A stretch of DNA of 26,755 nucleotides from Bacteroidales bacterium (lineage in GTDB: Bacteria; Bacteroidota; Bacteroidia; Bacteroidales; WCHB1-69). Location: positions 1 to 26,755 of the forward strand of contig DUOL01000207.1 of the NCBI GenBank assembly GCA_012838875.1, given 5' to 3'. Shown here in pieces: positions 1 through 8,301 of the stretch (positions within the stretch are counted from its first letter, which is position 1; every line of letters begins with the position of its first letter). Under the pieces are notes generated by a model, which did no database searches, was not told the origin of the DNA, and was given only the letters and a program-made list of their open reading frames with translations. Both the position numbers and the translations under genes were made by a program.

Positions 1-108
1 CCGCTTTGCGTCCCCACGGCTACCGCCCGCGGACTTGGAACCGAAGACCGACCCCGAGCGTAGCGAGGGGACACGCCCTAATAAAAATTAAAATTAAAAT
101 TATTCTTG
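1..108 (-). repeat. GC-rich dispersed repeat, copy A (cut by window edge)
   Basis: This copy is the reverse complement of copies near 8366-8555 and 26653-26755. It has an AT-rich tail (about 72-108) and a GC-rich core (1-71) containing the 19-base core CCCCGAGCGTAGCGAGGGG at 52-70. The GC core runs off the left edge of the window, so its outer arm is not visible. Base composition contrasts sharply with the AT-rich genes around it. No open frame in it looks like protein. Its function is unknown. Confidence 0.85.
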
Positions 109-158
109 TCATACTGAAAAATAGAATTTGGGAGATAGAACTGTTTTTATTTTGTCAT

Positions 159-187
159 CTTGTGAGCTATAATATTACCTAATTTTG
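159..187 (+). promoter_or_regulatory. Probable Bacteroidetes-type promoter for the PD40/OmpA-nadA pair
   Basis: TAATTTTG at 180-187 fits the -7 consensus TAnnTTTG. A weak -33-like CTTG lies at 159-162, 17 bases upstream, which is slightly short. The box lies 33 bases before the chosen ATG at 221. The -33 match is poor, so this is a moderate call. Confidence 0.4.
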
Positions 188-220
188 TACATTTGCAATT
201 CTAAATGGAATTTTGTGAAA

Positions 221-1849
221 ATGTCAAACGTGAGATTTTTTGCTTTTACACTTTTCTTTCTAGTTTCTCCTTCGCTTTTTTTATCAGCACAAAAGGGGAC
301 GCACGTAATTCAAGTAGACCAGCAGGAACAGATTGAATATATCAAAAGAGATACTTTACCGGTAGAAATCAAAAGATTATCACCCGCAATTAACACCATT
401 TATTCGGAATATAATCCTATACTTTTTAAGGATTCTACATTTTATTTTGTTTCACTTCGTCCTGAAAGTTTTTCCGATTATGAAAAACTTTTTGATGAAT
501 TTTGGACGACCTCTATCTATTGGTCTAAATTGACCATGAGCGGTTTTTCCACTCCTGTTCCATTGCCTAAAACAATCAATAATTCAAAATATTACAACTG
601 CAATTTCACGTCTAACGCAGAGAGAAGTTTATTATACTTTTCGCGTTGTTTGAGAGATACGATGTTAGAATTAAAATGCGAGCTATGGGAGAGCAAATTC
701 TCTAATAATAAGTGGGAAAAACCTCGCAAATTAAGTCGTAGGATTAACTTACCCGGCACTACAACTACGCAGCCTTTTTTAGTTGAGTATGAAGATTGTA
801 ATATTCTTTATTTTGTTTCTAACCGCAAGGACGGGATAGGAGGCTTGGATATTTGGTACTCCGTATATAAAAACGGACGTTTTGGCGACCCTATCAATTT
901 AGGGGTAACGATAAATACGGAAGGCAACGAGGTAACGCCTTTTTATGATATTGAGAAATCCACCCTCTATTTCAGCTCTGATAGGCACAACTCCATAGGC
1001 GGTTACGATATTTTCTATTCCGAAGGGGCTTTTAGTGCTTGGAAAACACCTCAAAACATGGGAGTTCCCTTTAACTCTTCAAAACATGACTTCTATTTCT
1101 CTATTCATCCGAATAATCATAAAAAAGGATTTTTCTCCTCTAATCGCCTTTTTAACAGTAGTTTCTCCGATACTTGTTGTCATGATATATATCAATACGA
1201 GTGGTTAATTGAGAAAAAGGAGGAAGAAGTTGTTACTGTTGACACTATTGTCGATACTATTTCAAGAGTTGAAAAGATTAGAAATCTTTTACCTTTAACT
1301 CTCTTTTTTCAAAATGACGAGCCTGACCCACGCTCAACGGATACGGTAACATCACGAAATTATATATCCACACTCTCCGATTATCTTGCGATGAAAGAGG
1401 TTTACAAACAAGAATATTCAAAGGGGCTTAAAAACAAAGCAAAAAGTGAAGCCGAAGAAATGATTGAACGCTTTTTTGTCGATTCCGTGCAACGTGGATA
1501 TTTAAAATTGACTCAATTTTCCGAATATTTATTGACAGAACTTAACGAAGGGAAAACGGTTGAAATTACCATTACCGGTTTTGCGAGTCCGCTTCACAAA
1601 GAAGAGTACAATAGACGTTTATCTGCGAGAAGAATTAGCAGTATAAAAAATTATATCGCCCAGTACAATAACGGCGTCTTTTTAACGTATCTAAACAGTA
1701 AAAAGCTAATTATCAAATCGGCCCCTAAAGGAAAGACTATGGCAAGTAAGCTGGTGAGTGACAATCTTCAAGATAAGCGCAACTCGGTATATAGTATTGC
1801 GGCGTCATTAGAAAGAAAAATCCAAATTACAGAATATAAATCGAAATAA
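221..1849 (+). CDS. Exported PD40 beta-propeller / OmpA-like protein
   Basis: This 542-residue protein begins with a signal peptide (residues about 1-24, hydrophobic FFAFTLFFLV then SAQ). The middle (about 175-330) has repeated PD40/WD40-like strands such as LYFVSNRKDGIGGLDIW and LYFSSDRHNSIGGYDIFY, which usually form a propeller. Around 445-478 an OmpA-like stretch (TGFASPL...YNRRLSARRISSIKNYI) suggests peptidoglycan or envelope contact. The family includes T9SS and gliding-motility envelope proteins such as PorE, but the N-terminal TPR of PorE is absent, so I do not assign that role. It probably sits in the periplasm or at the outer membrane; no clear lipobox is seen. The start at 221 is preferred over a TTG at 185 because it places the signal peptide at the N-terminus. 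The stop codon abuts the nadA ATG. Confidence 0.75.
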   Translation: MSNVRFFAFTLFFLVSPSLFLSAQKGTHVIQVDQQEQIEYIKRDTLPVEIKRLSPAINTIYSEYNPILFKDSTFYFVSLRPESFSDYEKLFDEFWTTSIYWSKLTMSGFSTPVPLPKTINNSKYYNCNFTSNAERSLLYFSRCLRDTMLELKCELWESKFSNNKWEKPRKLSRRINLPGTTTTQPFLVEYEDCNILYFVSNRKDGIGGLDIWYSVYKNGRFGDPINLGVTINTEGNEVTPFYDIEKSTLYFSSDRHNSIGGYDIFYSEGAFSAWKTPQNMGVPFNSSKHDFYFSIHPNNHKKGFFSSNRLFNSSFSDTCCHDIYQYEWLIEKKEEEVVTVDTIVDTISRVEKIRNLLPLTLFFQNDEPDPRSTDTVTSRNYISTLSDYLAMKEVYKQEYSKGLKNKAKSEAEEMIERFFVDSVQRGYLKLTQFSEYLLTELNEGKTVEITITGFASPLHKEEYNRRLSARRISSIKNYIAQYNNGVFLTYLNSKKLIIKSAPKGKTMASKLVSDNLQDKRNSVYSIAASLERKIQITEYKSK

Positions 1850-2770
1850 ATGAAATCACTAATTGCAAAAGTTAAAAGTGAAAAAAAGGCTATTCTTTTA
1901 GCGCATTATTATACTCTCCCGGAGGTACAAGAGGTAGCCGATTTTGTAGGTGACAGTCTTGCCTTGTCTCAACAAGCGAGCAGGACAGACGCCGACATTA
2001 TCCTCTTCGCGGGTGTGCATTTTATGGCTGAAACAGCTAAGATACTCAATCCGAATAAAAAGGTAATAATTCCGGACATTTCTGCCGGTTGTTCGTTAGC
2101 GGACAGTTGCCCCTACTCTGATTTTAAAAAATTCTTAGAAAATTATCCTGACCATACGGTTATCAGCTACATTAACTGCTCTGCCGAAGTGAAAACGCTA
2201 TCCGACCTCATCGTTACCTCCGGTAATGCCATCAGGATTGTAAATTCTCTGCCGCATGAGGAGAAAATCGTTTTCGCTCCCGATAAGAACCTTGGTGCGT
2301 ACATAAATAGCGTATTAAATAGGAAAATGGTACTATGGGACGGAAGTTGCCACGTCCACAACCGATTGGATAGAGAAGACGTTATGAGATTGAAAAGAAA
2401 GTATCTAATCAGTCCGGTCATCGCACACCCCGAATGCCAAGCTCCCGTATTAAAGTTAGCCGACTTTATCGGCTCTACGACAGCTATGCTCAGATATGTA
2501 AGACAAGACTCCTATTCTGAGTATATCGTTGCCACTGAAACAGGAATTATCTACGAGTTGCAAAAGCAAAATCCTGAAAAGAAATTTCATATTGTTGGTG
2601 CGTCCGAAACAGATTCCTGCAATGATTGTATCTATATGAAGAAAAACAATTTAGAAAATATCTACAGAGCTCTCCTTGAAGAAACGCCCGAACTAATTTT
2701 AAGTCAGGAGATAATGGATAAAGCGAGAATCCCCATCGAAAAAATGTTATCACTTTCAATCGGATTGTAA
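1850..2770 (+). CDS. nadA: Quinolinate synthase NadA
   Basis: NadA condenses iminoaspartate with dihydroxyacetone phosphate to make quinolinate, the de novo precursor of NAD, using a [4Fe-4S] cluster in the cytoplasm. The 306-residue length is normal for the short form. Family motifs are all present: LLAHYYTLPEVQEVADFVGDS, GVHFMAETAKIL, PDISAGCSLADSCP, FAPDKNLG and HPECQAPV. Probable cluster cysteines are C81, C167 (WDGSCHVH) and C260, with C257 three residues before it. The last motif reads CNDCIYM where CPxM is more common, a mild variation. ATG directly follows the upstream TAA (TAAATG), so translation is probably coupled to the PD40/OmpA gene. The other quinolinate-pathway genes nadB and nadC are not in the window. 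Confidence 0.95.
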   Translation: MKSLIAKVKSEKKAILLAHYYTLPEVQEVADFVGDSLALSQQASRTDADIILFAGVHFMAETAKILNPNKKVIIPDISAGCSLADSCPYSDFKKFLENYPDHTVISYINCSAEVKTLSDLIVTSGNAIRIVNSLPHEEKIVFAPDKNLGAYINSVLNRKMVLWDGSCHVHNRLDREDVMRLKRKYLISPVIAHPECQAPVLKLADFIGSTTAMLRYVRQDSYSEYIVATETGIIYELQKQNPEKKFHIVGASETDSCNDCIYMKKNNLENIYRALLEETPELILSQEIMDKARIPIEKMLSLSIGL

Positions 2771-2840
2771 TATAAAATCAAATCCAACTTTACTACATTC
2801 ATATAAAAAAACAACTTTAATTAAGTTGAAATAGGTTTAA

Positions 2841-2874
2841 ATTGTCCATCCGATTTAAAATTTATATACTTTTG
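2841..2874 (+). promoter_or_regulatory. Promoter of the arginine-decarboxylase-like gene
   Basis: ATTG at 2841-2844 (-33 like), 22-base spacer, TACTTTTG at 2867-2874 (-7 consensus TAnnTTTG), followed 24 bases later by the ATG at 2899. Upstream, 2812-2828 holds a weak near-palindrome (CAACTT...AAGTTG) without a T-run, which is not convincing as a terminator for nadA. Confidence 0.6.
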
Positions 2875-2898
2875 CAAAATTTTTAGAAAATATAGAAA

Positions 2899-4353
2899 AT
2901 GAAAACAAAGTACATTGATTTAATTACGCAAACGTATGAATTTCCGCAAGAAGAGTTTCAAGTGGAGGATAATGAATTGATTTACAATGGAGTACCTATT
3001 ATGGACATTATTAAACAGTATGGGACTCCGCTTAAAATAACCTTTTTACCTAAAATTTCTCAAAACATACAACGTGCTCGGCGTTGGTTTAACGTTGCCA
3101 TCGCAAAAGCCGATTATCAAGGCGATTACCACTACTCCTACTGTACTAAAAGCTCTCATTTTGAGTTCGTAATGTCTGAAGTATTAAAAAATGACGTACA
3201 TATAGAGACTTCATCTGCTTTTGATTTGAACTTAATTGAAAATCTTCATGAAATGGGAAAATTTTCAAAAGAGAATTACATTATATGTAACGGTTTTAAA
3301 AAGCAACAATATATTGACAACATTTCCACGCTACTTCACGACGGCTATACGAATCTAATTCCCGTTTTAGACAGCAAAGCGGAATTGGATTTATTGAATA
3401 AAAATATAAATACAAAATGTAAAATAGGGATTAGGATTGCCGCCGAAGAAGAACCCAGATTTGAGTTCTACACTTCGCGACTCGGTATTAGATATAATGA
3501 TATTATACCTTTTTATGAAGAGAAAATAAAACAAAATCCGAAGTTTGAACTAAAGATGTTACATTTCTTCATAAACACAGGAATTAAAGACACTGCATAC
3601 TATTGGAATGAGCTATCTAAGTGTGTTAACTTATATTGTGATTTGAAAAAGAGATGTCCTGAATTAGATTCATTAAACATTGGCGGGGGATTTCCAATTA
3701 AAAATTCATTATCGTTCGACTACGATTATGAGTATATGGCGGAAGAGATTGTGGCACAGATTAAGAACATTTGTGAGCGAGAAGAGGTAGATGATCCTGA
3801 TATTTTTACTGAATTTGGGTCTTATACTGTCGGAGAAGCAAGTGCCGTCCTCTACTCTATTGTGCAACAAAAAAGGCAAAATGACAGAGAGTTATGGAAT
3901 ATGATTGATAGCTCATTTATGACTACCCTACCCGATACGTGGGCTATTAATCAACAATTCATTATACTTGCCGTTAACAATTGGGATAAAGAGTATGAAC
4001 GCGTATTCCTCGGAGGGCTCACCTGCGACAGCAACGACTATTACAACTCGGAAGCTCACTTGAATGCTGTTTTTTTACCTAAAATAACTTCGTCAGCAGA
4101 TACGGCAAATAACGCAAACGAGTCAGACGAATCACCGATAAATAGTAAAGAGGAAGAAGACATTCAATATATCGGTCTTTTCAATACAGGCGCTTACCAA
4201 GAAGCTCTCGGCGGCTACGGCGGGATTCAACACTGTTTAACGCCGGCACCGAAACATATCATTATTTATTATGACGAAGACGGAGAAATAAATACAAAAT
4301 TGTTTGCTAAAGAACAGAGCTACAAATCGATGCTAAAAATTCTCGGCTATTAG
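2899..4353 (+). CDS. Arginine-decarboxylase-like PLP enzyme (fold type III)
   Basis: The 484-residue protein belongs to the fold-III PLP decarboxylases (alanine racemase / ornithine-diaminopimelate-arginine decarboxylase fold). Visible markers are the PLP lysine K84 in YCTKSSHF, the phosphate-binding LNIGGGFP at 259-266, EFGSYTVGEAS from 305, the active-site cysteine region LTCDSNDYY (C376, D377), and a late FNTGAYQEALGGYGG motif. It matches the short (about 460-480 residue) Bacteroidetes group usually annotated arginine decarboxylase, which would make agmatine for polyamine synthesis. It is much shorter than SpeA (about 630 residues), and substrate is not proven by sequence. Residues about 398-421 form a low-complexity acidic insert. 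No agmatinase or agmatine deiminase gene is adjacent. It has its own promoter and meets mreD tail to tail with 11 bases between stop codons. Confidence 0.8.
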   Translation: MKTKYIDLITQTYEFPQEEFQVEDNELIYNGVPIMDIIKQYGTPLKITFLPKISQNIQRARRWFNVAIAKADYQGDYHYSYCTKSSHFEFVMSEVLKNDVHIETSSAFDLNLIENLHEMGKFSKENYIICNGFKKQQYIDNISTLLHDGYTNLIPVLDSKAELDLLNKNINTKCKIGIRIAAEEEPRFEFYTSRLGIRYNDIIPFYEEKIKQNPKFELKMLHFFINTGIKDTAYYWNELSKCVNLYCDLKKRCPELDSLNIGGGFPIKNSLSFDYDYEYMAEEIVAQIKNICEREEVDDPDIFTEFGSYTVGEASAVLYSIVQQKRQNDRELWNMIDSSFMTTLPDTWAINQQFIILAVNNWDKEYERVFLGGLTCDSNDYYNSEAHLNAVFLPKITSSADTANNANESDESPINSKEEEDIQYIGLFNTGAYQEALGGYGGIQHCLTPAPKHIIIYYDEDGEINTKLFAKEQSYKSMLKILGY

Positions 4354-4364
4354 AAATTTATCTT

Positions 4365-4889
4365 TTATTTATAATCCTTTTTCGTTGGAGTGAATATATA
4401 CTGAACGCACAGGATGATAAATGTGGTGAATAACGAGTTGCCGATTACTGAAATGAGTGTTAGCCAAAATTTGCGGAAAGTAAATAACTCAAACATCGTA
4501 ACGATAAAATGGTGGATAAAGACCATTAAAAAAGTATAAATTAAGAGCCACTTAAAATCTTTTTGCCCGGGAATCGGAATTGTGGTCAACTCATCTCTAT
4601 TTTTCCCAACAGTCAACCATGATATTACATAAGGCTTTAGAAATATTAGAGTTAATGACGCAGACGCATGAATGCCGTACGTCATAGCAAAAATGTCTAC
4701 AATTAATCCTGTTACAAAAGCAATTAAATATTGGAACGATTTGGGAATAGATAAAGGGAGGAGTAGTAGTGCCAGAATATATATGTAAGGATTTATAAAA
4801 CCTAAAAAATGAACATAATTACAAACGTAAATTTGTATCAGAAGTAAAATTACAAATCGAAAGATATTACGTAGAACGATATTATTCAT
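4365..4889 (-). CDS. mreD: Rod shape-determining protein MreD
   Basis: The 174-residue protein is almost entirely hydrophobic, with about five predicted membrane helices (for example FRFVILLLIQIYVCNYV and YILALLLLPLSI). The stretch YLIAFVTGLIVDIFAMTYGIHASA matches the MreD signature of a helix followed by D-x-F. MreD sits in the inner membrane with MreC and links MreB filaments to wall synthesis enzymes. Its ATG lies inside the end of mreC (8-base overlap), so the two are translationally coupled. The usual downstream partners mrdA/pbp2 and rodA are absent; the next gene is convergent. Confidence 0.85.
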   Translation of the reverse strand: MNNIVLRNIFRFVILLLIQIYVCNYVHFLGFINPYIYILALLLLPLSIPKSFQYLIAFVTGLIVDIFAMTYGIHASASLTLIFLKPYVISWLTVGKNRDELTTIPIPGQKDFKWLLIYTFLMVFIHHFIVTMFELFTFRKFWLTLISVIGNSLFTTFIILCVQYIFTPTKKDYK

Positions 4890-5724
4890 TTTTAAAACTT
4901 GATTTAAGAGAATCTAATTCTGATTTGTATAAATTTTTCACAATATAAACCGTATTTAAACGGGAAAAATTGGTAGATAATTTCACTTTTAAGGTCAAAA
5001 AGCTACTTTTACTATTGACCTCTTTTTCACAAATAGTGCCGATTAAAATATTTTTAGGAAAGACGTACGAGTAGCCGCTTGTAAAAACGGAATCACCGAT
5101 ATTAATATTAATATGTTGTGATATATCCAGCAAATTCGCCTTTTCGGGGTCGTCTTCGTCCCACACAATATTACCTAATTGATTAGAAGGATAAATTTTA
5201 GCACTGATACGCGAATCGCTGTGCAAAAGCGAGATAACGGAAGAGTAATGTTCGGACACATCATTAACAACTCCGACCACCCCATCGGAGCAAATCACTG
5301 CCATGTCATACGTAATGCCGTCTGAAGCTCCTTTATCAATAATTAAATAATTATTTTTTTTATGCACCGTATTGTGAATAACATTGGCGTATGTGTAATC
5401 GTAAACCCGAAGTCGTTTATTCAATTTTGTCAGTTCCGCTTCAGTTAGTAAAGAGTCTGAACGGAAAATGAAACTGCTCTCTTGTTCACGTAACAATTTT
5501 AAATTTTCTTGAACTAAAATGGTATTTTCATGTTCAAAATTAAAATGTTTTGTGAAAAAATGTCTCATTTCATAAAAAGGACCTGTAACGCTTTTTCCAA
5601 ACGTTGATATCACAAAACGGGGATAATTTAGCGTGTTATATATCAAAATTATCGCTATTATTTGTAAAATAACAAAGAGTAAATAGTGGAAATTTTTTCG
5701 TAGAAATTGCGCTAAATTATTCAT
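4882..5724 (-). CDS. mreC: Rod shape-determining protein MreC
   Basis: This 280-residue protein has a single N-terminal membrane anchor (about 13-31), a coiled-coil stretch (about 62-105) and the periplasmic beta-domain typical of MreC. The family stretch ANVIHNTVHKKNNYLIIDKG is at about 113-132, followed by DGI. MreC forms a periplasmic scaffold that activates elongasome transglycosylase/transpeptidase. mreB, which usually precedes it, is not in this window. It lies 33 bases after the radical SAM gene on the same strand and is probably in the guaD-mreD transcript. Confidence 0.92.
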   Translation of the reverse strand: MNNLAQFLRKNFHYLLFVILQIIAIILIYNTLNYPRFVISTFGKSVTGPFYEMRHFFTKHFNFEHENTILVQENLKLLREQESSFIFRSDSLLTEAELTKLNKRLRVYDYTYANVIHNTVHKKNNYLIIDKGASDGITYDMAVICSDGVVGVVNDVSEHYSSVISLLHSDSRISAKIYPSNQLGNIVWDEDDPEKANLLDISQHININIGDSVFTSGYSYVFPKNILIGTICEKEVNSKSSFLTLKVKLSTNFSRLNTVYIVKNLYKSELDSLKSSFKNE

Positions 5725-5757
5725 AGTAAAGAGACTAACATAAACAACAATAGCTTT

Positions 5758-6669
5758 TTAGAAACGAAGCTTTATGCCGGCAAAGAGTGTGTCAAATTTA
5801 AAATTAAAAACGCTATACATTTCACCAGCCATACAAAAACCACATAAATCACAAATACCTGCTTTTTTACCGGGACACTCCGCTAAACGACTGCCATCCG
5901 GCAAAATAAAATTGGTAATCCAACAACATTTTTTAAAATCATTCCCCTTCATTAATTTTAAGCCCGACATGGAATTCATAACGGGATAACCTTTTTTCTT
6001 CATATATATGATTGTATCAATCACTTGCGCACGCAATTCCCAATCTAAAAAAAGGAGCTTTTTATCATCATAAGGAGTATAGAAATTGAAAGAAATAGAA
6101 CGAATATGAGGATTATTTTTCACATACTTAATTGTCTCTTCAACATTGGTATAATTTTTTGAATTAATTACCATATTGACACTGAGGCTTTTATGATTAC
6201 TGTCGGCAATATTTTTCTCTAACTTTTCAAAGGTACCGACTCCTCGAATTGCATCGTGGTACTCCTCCAAGCCGTCCATACTTACCCAAATAGAATCCGG
6301 TTGAATATGCGCAAACGGCAGTTGAGCGTTGGTCGTAACGGTAGTAGAGAAAAATCCTATTTTCTTTGCCAAAATCAATAAATCATTAAGCGAATAATCG
6401 CCATCTCGCCACAATAAAGGCTCGCCTCCTTCAAAATCTACAAACCGAGAGCCAAGACGATAAGAATAAAGCAACTCTTCTTCAATCTGTTTGTACGATT
6501 TTACAATAGGGTTGTCAAGTTTATACACGTTGCAATGCACACATTGCAAATTACACTCTTCGTTGATAAAAAGTACCGTTTGTAATGGAATCTTCTTTTT
6601 CCCGAATTTTATCTTCCTGTACCAATTGGCGGCGTAAAACAACTCCTTTATCATAAAACAGCTTCGCAT
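5758..6669 (-). CDS. Radical SAM protein with SPASM-like C-terminus, function unassigned
   Basis: The 303-residue protein has the radical SAM cluster motif CNLQCVHC (C39, C43, C46), the SAM-binding GGEP at 81-84, and a strand with TTNAQ and WVSMDG further on. The C-terminus has six cysteines (C248, C249, C265, C273, C276, C279) in a SPASM-like arrangement that could bind an auxiliary Fe-S cluster. Such proteins modify peptides, cofactors or lipids, or serve as sulfatase maturases, but I cannot assign this one. No precursor peptide is visible next to it. Its ATG abuts the stop of the periplasmic-binding-like gene upstream (TAAATG), and mreC follows. Another in-frame ATG at 6654 (MIKELFY) is an equally plausible start. 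Radical SAM class is certain; substrate is not known. Confidence 0.8.
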   Translation of the reverse strand: MRSCFMIKELFYAANWYRKIKFGKKKIPLQTVLFINEECNLQCVHCNVYKLDNPIVKSYKQIEEELLYSYRLGSRFVDFEGGEPLLWRDGDYSLNDLLILAKKIGFFSTTVTTNAQLPFAHIQPDSIWVSMDGLEEYHDAIRGVGTFEKLEKNIADSNHKSLSVNMVINSKNYTNVEETIKYVKNNPHIRSISFNFYTPYDDKKLLFLDWELRAQVIDTIIYMKKKGYPVMNSMSGLKLMKGNDFKKCCWITNFILPDGSRLAECPGKKAGICDLCGFCMAGEMYSVFNFKFDTLFAGIKLRF

Positions 6670-7782
6670 TTATTTCACCTCTATCAACTCAAAATCGCTG
6701 AACGAGATAAGCCTGGATTTAATATTTTCATATCCCCCACCCTCCAACTGTCTGAACTCAAAATCAAATGACAAAGGCTTATAAGTAACCTTTGAAAAAT
6801 CGAAATCGTTAATTAGCAAATTAAGAAAATAGTATGCAACATCGTATCCTTGAAATGAAAAACGTTCTAATTGAGCCGGTGCGTTATAATTGCTTAAATA
6901 ATCCAACATAAATAACTCCGTTCTATCATCTTTATATTCAACAAAATAATTTGAGAAAAAATGCAAATGGAGTAGCTCAAACAACTGATAATCAATATTA
7001 TGAAAATTCAACCAACTTTCGGGGGCAAGTAAAATCATATTCGTGTCAGTGGCTAAGGCTTGCAAATTGGCAATCACTCTCGCATTATTCTCATATAGGG
7101 CGATGACAATATTTTGACGTTTTTTTTCAAGATTCCTACGCAACGAAGCAACACCGTAAACTTCTTCAACCTTTTTAAAGGGAATCATATTTTCCTCAAA
7201 ATAGTTAATATAATTCTCCTTTACCGATTCTAATTCGCCATTTGCCCACAAAATTATGTTAACATTATTTAATTCGGGAAATAATAAACGGTGCAAAATT
7301 GCCGGCTGGTAAGTTGGAGTCGGAATTAACTTAAATACAAAATTATTCGAGTCAATAAAATCGCTACGTGTTGAAAAGGGATTAACGATATAAGTTTCCT
7401 TAGTTTTAGCAAATTCCGCAGCTATGGGGAAAAGTTTAGCGAAAAAAGGACCTATAATCAAATCTAATTTTTCATTTTCAAATTCTGCTAAAACTTTCGA
7501 CAATTTTCCCTCATCATCACTAATATCTCTAACAAAAATATTCAGATGAACGTTCGGAGTATCGATTTCGGCAATAGCCATTTTTGCTCCTTCCCAAAAA
7601 CCAAGCAATTCGTAAGGTGGAAAATCTAAAATTTCTTCTGCCGTTTTAAATTTCTCTACTTCAATCAAACTATTCTCCTCTAATTGAAAAGGTAGAAGAA
7701 AAAGAACATTTTTCTCGACATTTTGAGCAGAAACTCTTAAAATGAGAAGAAAAAGAAGAAAAAAAGCTATTTTTCTCAACAT
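6670..7782 (-). CDS. Exported periplasmic-binding-protein-like (PBP1 fold) protein
   Basis: With the ATG at 7782 the protein is 370 residues and starts with a signal peptide (LRKIAFFLLFLLILRVSAQ). An in-frame TTG at 7791 would add only three residues and is less likely. The sequence has the layout of type-1 periplasmic binding proteins: NVLFLLPF strand, a GFWEGAKMAIAE helix, DLIIGPFFAKLFPIAAEFAKTKETYIVNPFS at the hinge, and FSFQGYDVAYYFLNLL near the end. In Bacteroidetes such proteins often carry LysM repeats and may bind wall-related ligands rather than feed an ABC transporter. No LysM or permease is seen here. The gene lies between guaD and the radical SAM gene (12-base and 0-base gaps). 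Ligand is unknown. Confidence 0.65.
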   Translation of the reverse strand: MLRKIAFFLLFLLILRVSAQNVEKNVLFLLPFQLEENSLIEVEKFKTAEEILDFPPYELLGFWEGAKMAIAEIDTPNVHLNIFVRDISDDEGKLSKVLAEFENEKLDLIIGPFFAKLFPIAAEFAKTKETYIVNPFSTRSDFIDSNNFVFKLIPTPTYQPAILHRLLFPELNNVNIILWANGELESVKENYINYFEENMIPFKKVEEVYGVASLRRNLEKKRQNIVIALYENNARVIANLQALATDTNMILLAPESWLNFHNIDYQLFELLHLHFFSNYFVEYKDDRTELFMLDYLSNYNAPAQLERFSFQGYDVAYYFLNLLINDFDFSKVTYKPLSFDFEFRQLEGGGYENIKSRLISFSDFELIEVK

Positions 7783-7794
7783 TAATAACAAAAA

Positions 7795-8271
7795 TTAATA
7801 ATCTACTTTATTACTCAATTTTTTCCAAGAATCAAAAACCTTAACAGCCTCTTCCTGCTCATATTGCTCCATTTTTATTTTACGTTTATCATACGGTAAA
7901 TCAATCTCTTCATAAATAAATGAGTCATCAAAACCGGCATCGGAAGCATCATCTTTATTAGCGGCATAATATAATTTGGCAGGTCGTGCCCAATAAATTG
8001 CCCCAAGACACATCGGGCAAGGTTCACAACTTGTATAAATCTCGCAATCTGTAAGTTGAAAATCATTCAAATTCTTACAGGCATCACGGATTGCCACTAC
8101 TTCAGCATGCGCAGTCGGATCATTGTTTAGCGTTACTTGATTACTACCTCTTCCAATAATTTCTCCATTTTTGACAATAACGGCACCAAAAGGACCGCCT
8201 TTACCTGTAGAAAGGCATTTTTTTGACATTTCAATAGCTTCAAGCATAAATTCTTTTTTGTACATTTTCAT
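7795..8271 (-). CDS. guaD: Guanine deaminase (nucleobase deaminase)
   Basis: The 158-residue protein is a zinc cytidine-deaminase-fold enzyme. The zinc/catalytic motif H55-A-E57 and C85-P-M-C88 are present. The extended match TSCEPCPMCLGAIYWARP, then AGFDDSFIYEEI, is characteristic of bacterial GuaD (guanine to xanthine plus ammonia) rather than the tRNA adenosine deaminase TadA. The C-terminal W-x9-Y tail, which in GuaD closes the neighbour's active site in the swapped dimer, is also there. It is the first gene of the five-gene cluster ending in mreD. A second ATG at 8265 (MYKKEF) is possible. The role is purine salvage or nitrogen release. Confidence 0.88.
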   Translation of the reverse strand: MKMYKKEFMLEAIEMSKKCLSTGKGGPFGAVIVKNGEIIGRGSNQVTLNNDPTAHAEVVAIRDACKNLNDFQLTDCEIYTSCEPCPMCLGAIYWARPAKLYYAANKDDASDAGFDDSFIYEEIDLPYDKRKIKMEQYEQEEAVKVFDSWKKLSNKVDY

Positions 8272-8301
8272 TTAATTTATGTCCATAATTAGTTTAACTT
8301 G

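Noticed and set aside
185..220. TTG start extending the first gene by 12 residues
   Set aside because: It would place MYICNSKWNFVK before a good signal peptide and overlaps the -7 promoter box; the ATG at 221 is better.
2812..2828. Terminator after nadA
   Set aside because: It is an imperfect AT-rich palindrome without a T-run; too weak to call.
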